Of a stretch of DNA of 64,000 nt, positions 14,174 through 24,165 are shown in pieces. The notes under the pieces were generated by a model. It made no database searches. It was not told the origin of the DNA and saw only the letters and a list, made by a program, of their open reading frames with translations. Every line of letters begins with the position of its first letter. Position 1 is the stretch's first letter. The translations under genes were made by a program, and so were the position numbers. This stretch comes from Christiangramia oceanisediminis (GTDB lineage: Bacteria; Bacteroidota; Bacteroidia; Flavobacteriales; Flavobacteriaceae). Location: the NCBI RefSeq assembly GCF_022570735.2, contig NZ_JANCNS010000001.1:1364001-1428000 (forward strand), in the 5' to 3' direction.

Positions 14174-16996
14174 TTAATTATCTTCAAGGTCATATTGAAG
14201 GTCTTTACCCTTCATTACTGCCGGTACTCCTTCGGTCATCCACACCGGTGCAGGCTCACCTTTCAGGTAATGATCAAAGAACTGCATCATTCTAATGGAG
14301 AGATCCTGGCGATTCTTCATTTTCCGAAGGTTATGGGCTTCGTCGTTATACACCAGTAACCAGGCTGGTTTATTAAGCCTTCTCATTCCCATGAACATTT
14401 CGATTCCCTGGTAGTATGGCACAGCTCCATCTGCATCATTATGCATCATCAGTAATGGAGTCTCGATATCCGGAATTCCGAAAAGCGGAGAGTTTTCCAG
14501 GTATAGGTCCAGGCCTTCCCAAAGGTTCTTTCCAATACGGCTTTGGGTTTGCTCATACTGAAACGCGCGGCTGAGTCCGCTTCCCCATCTTATTCCACCA
14601 TATGCCGAAGTCATATTACTTACCGGAGCACCAGCCATGGCCGCAGCGAATTTATTGGTTTTGGTGACCAGGTAGGCAACCTGGTAACCGCCCCAGCTCT
14701 GTCCCTGTATAGCCATATTCTCCTGGTCAATATATTCTAGTTTTTCCAGGGCTTCAACACCGGAAACGATACAATTGTAGGCGCTTTCTCCTGGTTGACC
14801 TTCAGAATAAACAATATCCGGAACAAATACGATATAATCATTACTAACCAGGTAAGACATGTTCACCACCGAAGCGCTGGGCTGAGGTGAATAATATCTG
14901 TGCAGATTATCACTTCTTCTTTCGTAGAAATAAGCGATGAGCGGGTATTTTTTATTCGGATCGAAATTCTCGGGCTTATAAATAATGCCTTCGAGTTTAG
15001 TACCATCGTACGCTGTCCAGGAAAATGCTTCAGAAGTTCCCCATTTAAAATCTTTTTGCTGGGGATTTGCGTTGGTTAGCCTGATGGCATTTGAATTCCT
15101 GTTCTCATACAGGTACAGATCAGGATAATTCTGAAAATTGCTTTTACGGTAGATCATTATATCTGCATCTTCGGCCACTGCAACGTCATCCAGCACCATA
15201 TTTTCCGGGTCCAGAATTTTTTCCATCTTTCCATTTCCAGTGTTCAACAATAGCAAACTTCCTGTTTTGTCCTTTTTATCGAAAGCATTTACCAGCAGGC
15301 GATTTTTAAAATATGATGCCTGGTCCCTATTTTCACGGTCCAGCCTCATGCTGCGGTATTCGATCTTGTTTTTCCTTCCGTTTTGAGTAATATTCTTCGG
15401 AACTTCATTTTTTTCAAGATCTGCCATCCAGATATCATACTGGTCAAAGATCAGGGCTTTCCCATCTTCTGTAAAGCCGCCAAATCCATAAGAACCTGCA
15501 GAGGCAGGTACATCATTTTCCACATCCTGAAAATCGATTTCAAGAGCACCGGTCAGATTCCTTTTTTCATTCTTTTCAAGGTTCAGGACGTACCAGTTCT
15601 GGTCTTCACGGTTAAAATAGACCGCATATTTTCCGTTAGGGGAAGGGTTGGGGCTGGCCGAACTTTCTTCCAGAGCCAGTCTTTTTGAACCAATTCTGGT
15701 GTCAACGATGTAAAAATCCCTACTCCACGGGTATTTCCACGAGCGCGAAACATCATAGGGTGAGGAAGTATACCCTAAAATATAGCGATGCTCACGGTCT
15801 TTATCCAGTTCAAGGTATTCCAGTTCCTCATCGTGAAGTGTCACGATCCGGTAATCTTCGGTGTTCAAATAAGATAAAAAGGCTTTGTCTTCCAACTGCT
15901 TTAATTTCACTTTCTGTTCTGGCTGAATGAGCTTGTCCCTGTAATTCCATACATCCACATCTGGCACTTCTTCTTCCAGCAAAGTAGTGTCTACATCAAA
16001 ATTCCTCGAGGGGCGAGAATAGAAAAATAGTCTTTTGGCATTTTCCGAGAAAAACGGATCCTGGGCTGCACTGAGTTTCCATCCTTTTCGAAGATTTTTT
16101 CCGAGGGTATCGGTAACCTGATTTAATGAATTTTCCCGAAGGTGAAAAAGTTCAAATTTCAGGCTGTCCTTTTCGGTTGAATCCCGGGCAGTGATATAGG
16201 CCATTTGATCTCCCATCTTGCTAACCGCGATCCCTGAATAGGCGAACCTTCCGGTATCGATCACTTTTTCTGAACCTTCCATTAGGTCATATTCAAAGAC
16301 CCCGATATCGCCTTTCTTTTCTCCCTTTGTTTTTGAATAGAAGAGTGCAGGTGCATCTTCGGCCATTTTGAAATCCTTTATCTGGAAGATCGTATCGGCT
16401 TTTTGGGCTGATAGATCATATACCAGGGCATATTCAGCTTCCAGGGCCAGGTTCTTCTTTGGCTTGGAAACACTGTCTTTAGAGGCTTCTGAAGTCCTGG
16501 TAGAATCTTTAGATTTTTCTGGTTTCAGATCCTTGAACTTCTCGATCACAACCCAACCCGAATATTCTTCTGGAGCCTCATATTTTTTCACCCTCTGAAT
16601 GCTGTCTAAAAGGTTGTTATTTTCCACATTGTAAATAAAGAATGCATTTTTTGATTGCTTCTCTTTCTTTACATCGTCTTTTTTCTCCTGCCTTATTTGT
16701 TCATAATCGGGTTTTCTTAGAAAGTAGATATATTTTTCGTCTGCTGAAATAGTAGCATCATACCCGTTATGATATTCAATGCTTTTACCAGATTTTCTAT
16801 TAAAGATCTTCAGGTAGCCATCACCCCTTCCGGTAGAGGTATTAACCTCGGTTACTATCAGGTTACCCGAATTGGAGATCTGAGAGCTTTGAACAGATTT
16901 CCAAAGATCATAGTCTTCATGGGTTAAGGCTCGTTTTTGTTGAGAAAATCCTACTGCTGTTGTGAGCAACAGGAATAAGGCAATACGTAAATACAT
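14174..16996 (-). CDS. S9 family prolyl-oligopeptidase-like peptidase, secreted
   Basis: A 940-residue protein with a signal peptide (1-18, ending GFSQ), a long N-terminal beta-propeller region with a Lys/Ser-rich insert near residues 165-185, and a C-terminal alpha/beta-hydrolase domain. The triad is readable: Ser767 in GQSWGGY, Asp856 in NDADGAVP and His888 in DEAHNL. Relatives cleave peptides after proline or other residues in the periplasm; the large size places it in the long Bacteroidota subgroup, whose substrate is not defined. It is 57 bp upstream of the M13 peptidase, so both may serve peptide catabolism. Confidence 0.9.
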   Translation of the reverse strand: MYLRIALFLLLTTAVGFSQQKRALTHEDYDLWKSVQSSQISNSGNLIVTEVNTSTGRGDGYLKIFNRKSGKSIEYHNGYDATISADEKYIYFLRKPDYEQIRQEKKDDVKKEKQSKNAFFIYNVENNNLLDSIQRVKKYEAPEEYSGWVVIEKFKDLKPEKSKDSTRTSEASKDSVSKPKKNLALEAEYALVYDLSAQKADTIFQIKDFKMAEDAPALFYSKTKGEKKGDIGVFEYDLMEGSEKVIDTGRFAYSGIAVSKMGDQMAYITARDSTEKDSLKFELFHLRENSLNQVTDTLGKNLRKGWKLSAAQDPFFSENAKRLFFYSRPSRNFDVDTTLLEEEVPDVDVWNYRDKLIQPEQKVKLKQLEDKAFLSYLNTEDYRIVTLHDEELEYLELDKDREHRYILGYTSSPYDVSRSWKYPWSRDFYIVDTRIGSKRLALEESSASPNPSPNGKYAVYFNREDQNWYVLNLEKNEKRNLTGALEIDFQDVENDVPASAGSYGFGGFTEDGKALIFDQYDIWMADLEKNEVPKNITQNGRKNKIEYRSMRLDRENRDQASYFKNRLLVNAFDKKDKTGSLLLLNTGNGKMEKILDPENMVLDDVAVAEDADIMIYRKSNFQNYPDLYLYENRNSNAIRLTNANPQQKDFKWGTSEAFSWTAYDGTKLEGIIYKPENFDPNKKYPLIAYFYERRSDNLHRYYSPQPSASVVNMSYLVSNDYIVFVPDIVYSEGQPGESAYNCIVSGVEALEKLEYIDQENMAIQGQSWGGYQVAYLVTKTNKFAAAMAGAPVSNMTSAYGGIRWGSGLSRAFQYEQTQSRIGKNLWEGLDLYLENSPLFGIPDIETPLLMMHNDADGAVPYYQGIEMFMGMRRLNKPAWLLVYNDEAHNLRKMKNRQDLSIRMMQFFDHYLKGEPAPVWMTEGVPAVMKGKDLQYDLEDN

Positions 16997-17039
16997 AAGA
17001 TAAGTTCTTTTCTTTTAGATGGGAATGAGGGCAAAAGGT

Positions 17040-17570
17040 TTAATTTTTCTTTAGTTTGGACATATATGCCTCGTCGAACATTTTTTTCATTTCGGTTACT
17101 TCTTCCACATTTTCATTCGGTATGGTGATGGAAAGTACATAATGGTGAATCTTCCATTTGCCATTTTCCTTTGTGACCACTCCTGAACCCCTGCAGATTC
17201 CCATATGGGTTTCCAGGAGTTCGTCAAACCAGGCCATTCCCATATTTTCATGGATGTAAACATTGCGTTCCAGGGTTTTGAAGTCCCAGGCTTTTCCCGA
17301 ATCGAAATATGGTTTTGCGAATTTTTTGAATTGTCTCAAATTCCAGTTTTCAGTAGCATCAGTACCAATGAATACAGCATCTTCAGTCATCTGTTCAAAA
17401 TATTCGTCAAAATTGGCCGAGGCAGCAGCCTTATGCCAGGTCCCCAGGGTTTTATTTACCTGCCGTTCCACCGCTTTGATGTTCTTTTCGGTGTTCTTGA
17501 CCTGAGCATTCAATGCAGGAAGAAAGAACAGGCCTGAAAGCAGGATGCTAATAAAAATTGATTTTTTCAT
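17040..17570 (-). CDS. Secreted NTF2-like (SnoaL/DUF4440-type) protein
   Basis: A 176-residue protein whose start is set at 17570, because a clear signal peptide begins there (MKKSIFISILLSGLFFLPAL, cleavage after NAQ). The frame upstream overlaps the previous gene and has no start context. The mature part fits the NTF2-like cone fold: helix FDEYFEQMTEDAVFIGTDAT and the strand pair WKIHHYVLSI. No catalytic residues can be assigned. It follows the lipoprotein gene by 10 bp and is probably co-transcribed with it. Confidence 0.75.
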   Translation of the reverse strand: MKKSIFISILLSGLFFLPALNAQVKNTEKNIKAVERQVNKTLGTWHKAAASANFDEYFEQMTEDAVFIGTDATENWNLRQFKKFAKPYFDSGKAWDFKTLERNVYIHENMGMAWFDELLETHMGICRGSGVVTKENGKWKIHHYVLSITIPNENVEEVTEMKKMFDEAYMSKLKKN

Positions 17571-17580
17571 TGGTACGTTG

Positions 17581-18165
17581 TTAATTGATATTTTGAGTGG
17601 GTTGCTGGTTTTGAATCCTGGCGGCCGAGTCCATTTGCCGTTCCATTTCCTCGAACTCATCCAGTTCGGCTTCAAAGTCTTCGATACTTTTCAAAAAGAT
17701 CTCGTTAAGCTGAAGCTTAAAATTGTTGAATTCGGTATATAATTCACTGCCGGTTTCGGCGATCTTCCCGGCATCGGGCTCCTGTTTCATCGAGTATTGT
17801 TTGAGCAACTGCGCCTTGGTGTTCACTACATTCAACCTGGCTTCCACGGCTACAGATCGCAGGCTATCCGGTATTGAATTAGACAGGGATTCCATGATTT
17901 GGGCAATGGCTCCGGCATCGTTCATAAGCTGGTTGACATTGGCATTTTCCAGCTTGTTGATTTCATTCTGGGCCGTTATGAACTCCACCCATTTCAAAGC
18001 CTGATCACGCGCTTCTGGTTGAAGAGAAATGGGTTGATCGTCTATTTTTAAAGAGGCCTGGAAAGCAGTGGTATCCATGGCCTTTTCAGCAGATTCTTCC
18101 GCATCCTGTTCCGTTCTGCAGGAAAAGATTGAGAAAATGCTAAGGAAAATGATGAATTTCTTCAT
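17581..18165 (-). CDS. Hypothetical lipoprotein, helical
   Basis: A 194-residue protein with a short signal and lipobox (FSIFSC, Cys16). The mature part is almost entirely helical and Glu/Gln/Asn-rich, with likely coiled-coil segments at about 70-180 (for example NEINKLENANVNQLMNDA). I recognise no family. It heads a two-gene unit with the NTF2-like gene (10-bp gap). Its promoter must lie in the 152-bp gap shared with the divergent threonine dehydrogenase gene. Confidence 0.6.
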   Translation of the reverse strand: MKKFIIFLSIFSIFSCRTEQDAEESAEKAMDTTAFQASLKIDDQPISLQPEARDQALKWVEFITAQNEINKLENANVNQLMNDAGAIAQIMESLSNSIPDSLRSVAVEARLNVVNTKAQLLKQYSMKQEPDAGKIAETGSELYTEFNNFKLQLNEIFLKSIEDFEAELDEFEEMERQMDSAARIQNQQPTQNIN

Positions 18166-18269
18166 GTTTTAATTTCAGCTTCTTACAAAGTTATTGATTA
18201 TTTGCCGTTTTAACTTGCGAAAATCGAATTGTTGATTTCCTAAAAAGTAACCCGAAGAAAATTAGTTTA

Positions 18270-18302
18270 TTGCGATTTCCGGCCTATAATTAAATATATT
18301 TG
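18270..18302 (+). promoter_or_regulatory. Likely promoter of the SDR threonine dehydrogenase
   Basis: A perfect TATATTTG box (18295-18302), with TTG at 18270-18272 giving a 22-bp spacing, slightly long for the Bacteroidota consensus. It lies 15 bp before the ATG. Confidence 0.5.
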
Positions 18303-18317
18303 CAAAAAATTTAATGT

Positions 18318-19277
18318 ATGGCGCGAAAAATTTTGATCATTGGTGCTTGCGGGCAAATTGGGACAGAATTAACGATGAAGTTAAGAGAGATGCATGGCAA
18401 CGAAAATGTGGTTGCCAGTGACATCAGGGAAGGAAGCAGGGAACTGATGCAATCTGGCCCTTTTGAAATTCTGAACGCTACCGATGAGCCTCATATTCGT
18501 GAGATCGTTGAAAAATATGATATCAGGGAAGTTTACCTAATGGCCGCCATGCTGAGCGCCACAGCCGAAAAAGCGCCTATGAAAGCCTGGGACCTGAATA
18601 TGGATTCCCTTTTTCACATTCTGAAACTGGGAAGAGAAGGGATGCTGGATAAGATCTTCTGGCCTTCCAGTATCGCGGTTTTTGGACCTTCCACGCCAAA
18701 AGAGGGGACTCCCCAGACCACCATTATGGAACCTACCACCGTTTACGGGATAAGTAAACAAACCGGGGAAAGATGGTGTGAGTATTTTCACAGGAAATTC
18801 GGGGTAGACGTACGAAGTATCAGGTATCCCGGGATCATCAGTTATAAAACCCTGCCTGGTGGTGGAACTACAGATTATGCCATCGAGATCTTTCATGAAG
18901 CCCTCAAGAATTCAGAATATACCAGTTTCCTTGCAAAGGATGCTGCCTTGCCAATGATGTACATGGATGATGCCATCAAGGCTACCATCGATATCATGGA
19001 AGCTCCCGCTGAAAAGATAAAGGTAAGATCGTCCTACAATCTTGCGGCGATTAGCTTTACTCCTGAAATTCTTGCGGAAGAGATCAAAAAACATATCGAA
19101 GACTTTAAAATATCTTACGAGCCTGATTTTCGCCAGAGCATAGCAGAATCCTGGCCTTCCAGCATAGATGACTCGGCTGCCCGCGAAGACTGGGGTTGGG
19201 AACACGAGTTTGATCTGGAAAAAATGACAGAGGAGATGCTCAAGGGAGTTCAGGAAAGCCTGAAGGAGAACGCCTGA
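18318..19277 (+). CDS. L-threonine 3-dehydrogenase, SDR (epimerase-like) type
   Basis: A 319-residue NAD-dependent extended short-chain dehydrogenase. The nucleotide motif is GACGQIG (Gly9, Gly12, Gly15), the active site is Ser117-Ser118 (WPSS) with Tyr143-x3-Lys147 (YGISK), and the signature LPGGGTTDYAIEIFHEAL is that of the short-chain threonine dehydrogenases known from Flavobacterium and animals. They oxidise L-threonine to 2-amino-3-ketobutyrate, unlike the zinc-dependent E. coli Tdh. The family call relies on overall likeness; a general UDP-sugar epimerase is less likely. Monocistronic, with its own promoter box and a strong terminator. Confidence 0.82.
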   Translation: MARKILIIGACGQIGTELTMKLREMHGNENVVASDIREGSRELMQSGPFEILNATDEPHIREIVEKYDIREVYLMAAMLSATAEKAPMKAWDLNMDSLFHILKLGREGMLDKIFWPSSIAVFGPSTPKEGTPQTTIMEPTTVYGISKQTGERWCEYFHRKFGVDVRSIRYPGIISYKTLPGGGTTDYAIEIFHEALKNSEYTSFLAKDAALPMMYMDDAIKATIDIMEAPAEKIKVRSSYNLAAISFTPEILAEEIKKHIEDFKISYEPDFRQSIAESWPSSIDDSAAREDWGWEHEFDLEKMTEEMLKGVQESLKENA

Positions 19278-19310
19278 AAAAGTATTAAAAAAGATAAGGT
19301 CTAAAATAAG

Positions 19311-19344
19311 AAATGCCCCACGCTGCAGCGTGGGGCATTTTTAC
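19311..19344. terminator. Bidirectional intrinsic terminator
   Basis: A near-perfect long palindrome (core GCCCCACG/CGTGGGGC), with A-rich left and T-rich right flanks. It serves the plus-strand dehydrogenase and the converging cold-shock gene. Confidence 0.88.
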
Positions 19345-19366
19345 TCGGTACTCAGAAAAAATTATA

Positions 19367-19561
19367 TTATTCGATCACGCGTACTTCTGTAGCGTTCACT
19401 CCTTTTCTTCCTTCTGTTTCTTCGTACTCAACTCTGTCACCTTCCTGGATAGTTTCTCCATTCAAGCCGGTTACGTGTACGAAAATGTCTCTTTTGGTGT
19501 CGTCGTTGGTAATGAATCCATAACCTTTTGATTCATTAAAAAATTTAACTGTGCCTTGCAT
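19367..19561 (-). CDS. Cold-shock domain protein
   Basis: A 64-residue CspA-type OB-fold RNA chaperone. RNP1 (KGYGFIT) and RNP2 (DIFVHV) are both intact, and the opening MQGTVKFFNESKGYGFI is canonical. Such proteins bind single-stranded RNA/DNA and melt secondary structure. The start is unambiguous. A TATGTTTG promoter box lies at 19585-19592 on the minus strand, leaving an A/T-rich leader of about 20 nt, much shorter than the long cold-inducible leaders of E. coli cspA. Confidence 0.95.
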   Translation of the reverse strand: MQGTVKFFNESKGYGFITNDDTKRDIFVHVTGLNGETIQEGDRVEYEETEGRKGVNATEVRVIE

Positions 19562-19655
19562 AAAAATAATAAATTAATAAAGCACAAACATACAGGTAAA
19601 AAATTTAGAATCGACTGAAAATCAGAATTTTTTGTAAAATTTTTTTGATTATCTT

Positions 19656-19895
19656 TTAATCAATTCCCCTGTCTCTCATTTTTTTCATGTTCTCTTCAGA
19701 TAGGGTATAGTCCTTCAGTCTCTTACCTTTCCAACGCACATATAGGAATATGGGCATGAAGATAAACGCACTCACGAGAACCGAAATTCCTATGATTCTG
19801 TCACCTGTTAGAATCTCACCCGTCAGGCGAAAATAGAATCCAACTCCAATGGCAATTAGAATGGAAATTCCCAGGATCTTCATAAATAGCTTCAT
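19656..19895 (-). CDS. Small two-helix membrane protein, function unknown
   Basis: 79 residues with two predicted membrane helices (about 7-24 and 35-52) and a charged, cytoplasmic C-terminus rich in Lys, Arg and Met. No family is recognised. It starts 27 bp after the ClC gene on the same strand and is probably co-transcribed with it, though no functional link is evident. No terminator with a T run was found after its stop. Confidence 0.65.
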   Translation of the reverse strand: MKLFMKILGISILIAIGVGFYFRLTGEILTGDRIIGISVLVSAFIFMPIFLYVRWKGKRLKDYTLSEENMKKMRDRGID

Positions 19896-19922
19896 TTTAC
19901 CAGTATTTTTTTGATTTTTCTA

Positions 19923-21713
19923 TCAAACCGTAACTTCGATCAATTTCTTACGGTAGGCCGTTAGCATTTTAGATTTGGAAATAAAACCTACATATTTTCC
20001 CTCTTTGACCACCGGAAGATTCCAGGCATCGCTTTCCTGGAACTTTTGCATGATATTTTTCATGCGATCTGTATCGAGGTCGATGATCTCAGGCGCCTGT
20101 TGCATGATGTCCTGAACTTTTACCTCATCATACAACTTTTCATTGAACATGATGGGGCGAATATCATCTAAAAGTATAATACCCATGAAATTACGATTTT
20201 CATCGACCACGGGAAAAATATTTCGGGAAGATTTTACCACTCCCTGGTGGATCACATCTCCAAGGTTCATATTGATATCCAGAGGAATGAAATTCTTTTC
20301 GATGACCTGGGAAATGTTCATCAGGGTGAGAACTGTATGGTCCTTATCATGGGTTAACAGGTCTCCTCTTTGAGCGAGTTCCATGGTGTAGACCGAATGT
20401 GGCTGGAATTTACTGGTGATCATATACGATATCGCCGCTGTGATCATGAGGGGAATGAACAGCTCATAACCATGGGTGAGCTCAGCGATCAGGAAAATTG
20501 CGGTAAGGGGGGCATGCAGCACTCCGGCCATGAGGCCAGCCATACCCACAAGTGTGAAATTACTAACCGAAATTTGATTATTGAACAATCCCAGGTTGTT
20601 AAGTAGTAATGCAAAACCGTGACCCATGGCACTCCCCATGAACATCACAGGTGCAAAGATACCGCCAATTCCTCCAGCACTAAGTGTAAGTGAGGTGGCA
20701 ATGATCTTAAAGATCACCAAACCTGTTAACAGGAAGATGACCACCCAGATGTTTTCCAGGTAAGCATTAAAAAGATTGGTACCAAGGGCCTCCAGGTAAT
20801 TTTCCTGAAGTAAATTGTTTACCACGCTGTAACCCTCACCATATAGGGGTGGTATAAAAAATATGATGAGTCCCAGCAGTAAACCGGATGTAAGGAGCCT
20901 GAGGATCTTAGACCGAATCCTGAACATTATTTTCATCAGGCTAAAATGAACCCAGGTGAAATAAATAGAACAGACCGCCGCCAGTGTACCCAGCAACATA
21001 TAATAGGGGACTTCGGAAATGGTGAAAGCGTCCTCTAGGTAAAAAGGCAAAATGATGTCACTTCCGTAGAAGAAATAGGAGGTAAGCACAGCAGAGACCG
21101 ACGCGATAAGCAAGGGCAATAACGAGGCCAGTGTTAGGTCCAGGCTAAACACTTCGATGGCGAATATGATCGCAGCGACCGGAGCATTAAAAATGGAAGA
21201 CATCGCGCCCGCAGCGGCACATCCAATTAACAGGGTCCTGGTGGTTTGATTTAACAGGAAAAGTCTTGAAAGATTTGAACCTATGGAAGCACCGGTTGCT
21301 ACCGTGGGTGCCTCGAGACCTACCGATCCTCCAAATCCCACCGTTATCGGTGCGGTAATAAGGGAGGAATACATCTGGAAACGTTTCATGATCCCCTTTT
21401 GCCGCGAAATAGCGTATAGAGTGGAAGGGATCCCCTGTCCAATCTTTTTTCGGATTATGAATTTAAAGATCAGGTAAACGATCAAAAGCCCGATCACAGG
21501 AAAAATGAAATAAAAGGCGTTGTGATAGCTTATAAACGTATCACCTTTTAGCAGAACCTGAATAAAATGGGTAAGGTTCTTAATGGTAACAGCACAGATC
21601 CCGGCTATAAAACCTATAATGGCACTGATGATCATCAGGAACTGCCGATGCGAAAGATTCCTGGATTTCCAGTTCAGGAATTTATGCAACAAAGATCTGC
21701 GGAATTTTGGCAC
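19923..21713 (-). CDS. ClC family chloride channel/transporter with CBS pair
   Basis: A 596-residue membrane protein with about 10-12 helices (residues 25-440) of the voltage-gated chloride channel family. Selectivity-filter motifs are present in variant form: GQGIPS (about 93-98), GGSVGLEAPTV with the gating glutamate, and GGIGGIFAP. The C-terminus holds two CBS domains (about 450-590), which in relatives bind adenine nucleotides. The gating glutamate favours a Cl-/H+ antiporter over a channel. It leads a likely two-gene unit with the small membrane protein. Confidence 0.92.
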   Translation of the reverse strand: MPKFRRSLLHKFLNWKSRNLSHRQFLMIISAIIGFIAGICAVTIKNLTHFIQVLLKGDTFISYHNAFYFIFPVIGLLIVYLIFKFIIRKKIGQGIPSTLYAISRQKGIMKRFQMYSSLITAPITVGFGGSVGLEAPTVATGASIGSNLSRLFLLNQTTRTLLIGCAAAGAMSSIFNAPVAAIIFAIEVFSLDLTLASLLPLLIASVSAVLTSYFFYGSDIILPFYLEDAFTISEVPYYMLLGTLAAVCSIYFTWVHFSLMKIMFRIRSKILRLLTSGLLLGLIIFFIPPLYGEGYSVVNNLLQENYLEALGTNLFNAYLENIWVVIFLLTGLVIFKIIATSLTLSAGGIGGIFAPVMFMGSAMGHGFALLLNNLGLFNNQISVSNFTLVGMAGLMAGVLHAPLTAIFLIAELTHGYELFIPLMITAAISYMITSKFQPHSVYTMELAQRGDLLTHDKDHTVLTLMNISQVIEKNFIPLDINMNLGDVIHQGVVKSSRNIFPVVDENRNFMGIILLDDIRPIMFNEKLYDEVKVQDIMQQAPEIIDLDTDRMKNIMQKFQESDAWNLPVVKEGKYVGFISKSKMLTAYRKKLIEVTV

Positions 21714-21740
21714 TATTCAGGGAATTAGCCTGTGAATATA

Positions 21741-21765
21741 AAAAATCCCGCGATAAGCGGGATGT
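21741..21765 (-). terminator. Intrinsic terminator of aspS
   Basis: 7-bp stem ATCCCGC/GCGGGAT (21745-21751 with 21757-21763) and 5-nt loop, followed on the minus strand by a T run. It begins 6 bp after the aspS stop. Confidence 0.88.
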
Positions 21766-21770
21766 GATAT

Positions 21771-23519
21771 TTATAATTTCAATTGAAGATGTAATTCGTC
21801 TAATTGCTCTTTGTCCAGGTTGGCCGGGGCATCGATCATTACATCGCGTCCTGCGTTATTTTTAGGGAATGCAATGAAGTCCCTGATGCTTTCCTGACCA
21901 CCAAGAATGGCAACCAGCCTGTCAAAACCAAAGGCGATACCTCCGTGCGGCGGAGCTCCATACTGGAAGGCATCCATTAAAAATCCAAATTGCTCTTTCG
22001 CCTCTTCAGGTGTAAATCCAAGATATTTGAACATTTGAGACTGGGTTTCTTTGTCATGAATCCTGATTGATCCTCCGCCAATTTCGTTTCCGTTCAAAAC
22101 AAGGTCGTATGCATTAGCGCGTACTTTTCCTGGCTCTGTTTCCAGAAGCGCGAAATCTTCCTTTTTAGGGGAGGTAAATGGATGGTGCATCGCATGGAAT
22201 CTTTCGGTTTCCTCATCCCATTCCAGCAATGGAAAATCAACAACCCATAGCGGGGCGAATTCATCAGCTTTTCTTAAGCCAAGTTCATTCCCCAGGTGCA
22301 TTCTAAGTGCGCTAAGTTGAGTTCGCGTCTTAGTGGCATCTCCGGCCATTACCAGGATAAGATCTCCCGGATTTGCTCCGGTGGCTTCTGCCCAGGCTTT
22401 AAGGTCTTCTTCAGTATAGAATTTATCTACTGAGGATTTCAGGCTTCCATCTTCGTTATATTTTGCCCATACCAGTCCGTTTGCACCAACCTGAGGTCTT
22501 TTAACCCATGAAATAAGGTTGTCTATCTCTTTCCTGGTAAACGAAGCGGCTCCTGGAACGGCGATCCCAACTACCAGTTCCTGCTGGTCGAATACATTGA
22601 AACCTTTGTTTTTAGCAAGTTCATTCAATTCTGCGAATTCCATCCCGAACCTGATGTCTGGCTTATCATTCCCGTATTTTCTCATGGCCTCTTCGTAGGT
22701 CATACGTGGGAAATCGGAAACTTCAACTCCTTTTATTTCTTTCAGTAGATGCCTGGTAATGCCTTCAAAAATGTTTAGAATGTCTTCCTGCTCCACAAAA
22801 GCCATTTCGCAGTCGATCTGGGTAAATTCCGGCTGGCGGTCGGCACGAAGGTCTTCATCGCGGAAGCACTTCACGATCTGGAAATATTTATCCATTCCAC
22901 CCACCATCAACAATTGTTTGAAGGTTTGAGGAGATTGCGGAAGGGCATAAAACTGGCCTTCGTTCATCCTGCTAGGTACCACGAAATCACGGGCACCTTC
23001 TGGAGTGGATTTTATCAAATAGGGAGTTTCAATTTCGATGAAACCCTTGTTAGAAAGGTAATTCCTTACTTTCATGCCCACCTGGTGGCGGAACATTAGC
23101 TTGTTCTTCACCGGATTTCGTCTAATGTCAAGGTACCGGTATTTCATTCTAAGGTCCTCTCCACCATCTGTATCATCTTCAATGGTAAAAGGTGGTGTTT
23201 TAGAAGAATTGAGGATCTTGAAATCCTCAACCAGGACTTCAATCTCGCCGGTGGCGATATTCGGGTTTTTAGACTCCCGTTCAATTACTGTTCCCTCAAC
23301 CTGAATAACAAATTCACGAGCCAGGCTTCCGGCCTTTTCCATAAGCTCTTTAGAAGATCGTTCTTCATCAAATATCAACTGGGTGATGCCGTAGCGATCA
23401 CGAAGATCAACCCAGATCATAAATCCCTTGTTCCTAACCTTTTGAACCCATCCGGATAGGGTTACTTTATTTTCAATTTGCTGAGCATTGAGTTCACCGC
23501 AGGTATGACTTCTGTACAT
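21771..23519 (-). CDS. aspS: Aspartate--tRNA ligase
   Basis: A 582-residue class II synthetase of the bacterial type. It has an N-terminal anticodon-binding OB domain (1-110, including [26 protein letters not shown]), the catalytic core with FLEIETP-like motif 1 (FIEIETPYL), motif 2 ([16 protein letters not shown]) and motif 3 ([13 protein letters not shown]), plus the GAD-type bacterial insertion between motifs 2 and 3. Complete. A TACTTTTG box at 23548-23555 on the minus strand probably belongs to its promoter. Confidence 0.97.
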   Translation of the reverse strand: MYRSHTCGELNAQQIENKVTLSGWVQKVRNKGFMIWVDLRDRYGITQLIFDEERSSKELMEKAGSLAREFVIQVEGTVIERESKNPNIATGEIEVLVEDFKILNSSKTPPFTIEDDTDGGEDLRMKYRYLDIRRNPVKNKLMFRHQVGMKVRNYLSNKGFIEIETPYLIKSTPEGARDFVVPSRMNEGQFYALPQSPQTFKQLLMVGGMDKYFQIVKCFRDEDLRADRQPEFTQIDCEMAFVEQEDILNIFEGITRHLLKEIKGVEVSDFPRMTYEEAMRKYGNDKPDIRFGMEFAELNELAKNKGFNVFDQQELVVGIAVPGAASFTRKEIDNLISWVKRPQVGANGLVWAKYNEDGSLKSSVDKFYTEEDLKAWAEATGANPGDLILVMAGDATKTRTQLSALRMHLGNELGLRKADEFAPLWVVDFPLLEWDEETERFHAMHHPFTSPKKEDFALLETEPGKVRANAYDLVLNGNEIGGGSIRIHDKETQSQMFKYLGFTPEEAKEQFGFLMDAFQYGAPPHGGIAFGFDRLVAILGGQESIRDFIAFPKNNAGRDVMIDAPANLDKEQLDELHLQLKL

Positions 23520-23692
23520 GTTATTCTTTAATAATTTAGAATGGGCACAAAAGTAAGAAGTTAAACAGTTTTACTGAACCTTTGGAGCTTAAAAATTATC
23601 TCATTTTCCGCTGATCTTCGGTTTAGGTTAAATCATAAAAAATGTAAATCAGCTAAAAAGCGCTCCAATGTTAACTTAATGTTACCTAAATA

Positions 23693-23722
23693 TTGATTGT
23701 TTGTAAACTTTCGTTATATTTG
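23693..23722 (+). promoter_or_regulatory. Bacteroidota-type promoter of the MORN-like gene
   Basis: TTG (23693-23695), 19-bp spacer, then TATATTTG (23715-23722): a textbook match to the -33/-7 consensus. It lies 26 bp before the ATG. Confidence 0.75.
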
Positions 23723-23748
23723 TAAGTATAAGGTTAACAAAAGAAGCT

Positions 23749-24111
23749 ATGAAGACTATAAAAAATATCATATTAGGGGCACTGTTCGTATGCGGAAGTG
23801 CTGCTATTGGACAGAACGAAGCTCCTAAACCTGTTTTTGAAAAGCAGGGTGATCTAATTAAAGGAACATTTTATTATGAAGACGGAAGTATTAGACAGGA
23901 AGGTACGTACAAGGATGGAAAACTCCATGGAGAGTGGGTTTCTTACGACCAAAACGGTGAAAAGACAGCCATCGCAACTTACCACCAGGGAGAAAAAGAC
24001 GGAAAATGGTTTTTTTGGAATGGTGATAAACTTACTGAAGTAGATTATGATAACAGCGTGATCGCTGCGGTTAACAGTTGGAAAAGCGAAAGCGCCATCG
24101 TTAAGAACTAA
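23749..24111 (+). CDS. Secreted MORN-repeat (YwqK-like) protein
   Basis: A 120-residue protein with a signal peptide (1-22, ending AAIGQ) and two to three MORN-type beta-hairpin repeats of the pattern YxDGxxxxEGxYKDGKxHGxW (residues about 42-100). These repeats occur in YwqK-type 'antitoxin-like' and outer-surface proteins; no toxin gene is nearby, so the toxin-antitoxin label often attached to the family is not supported here. Monocistronic, with a near-consensus promoter and a strong terminator. Confidence 0.8.
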   Translation: MKTIKNIILGALFVCGSAAIGQNEAPKPVFEKQGDLIKGTFYYEDGSIRQEGTYKDGKLHGEWVSYDQNGEKTAIATYHQGEKDGKWFFWNGDKLTEVDYDNSVIAAVNSWKSESAIVKN

Positions 24112-24127
24112 TCGAGCTTAGATATAT

Positions 24128-24159
24128 AAAAAAACCCCGCCAATTGGCGGGGTTTTTTT
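24128..24159. terminator. Strong bidirectional terminator
   Basis: 14-bp perfect stem (24128-24141 with 24146-24159, core CCCCGCC/GGCGGGG), 4-nt AATT loop and seven A/T on each side. It serves the MORN gene and the converging RND operon. Confidence 0.92.
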
Positions 24160-24165
24160 ATTTTA

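Noticed and set aside
23749-24111. Antitoxin of a toxin-antitoxin pair
   Set aside because: Databases sometimes label YwqK-like MORN proteins so, but the protein is secreted and no toxin candidate adjoins it.
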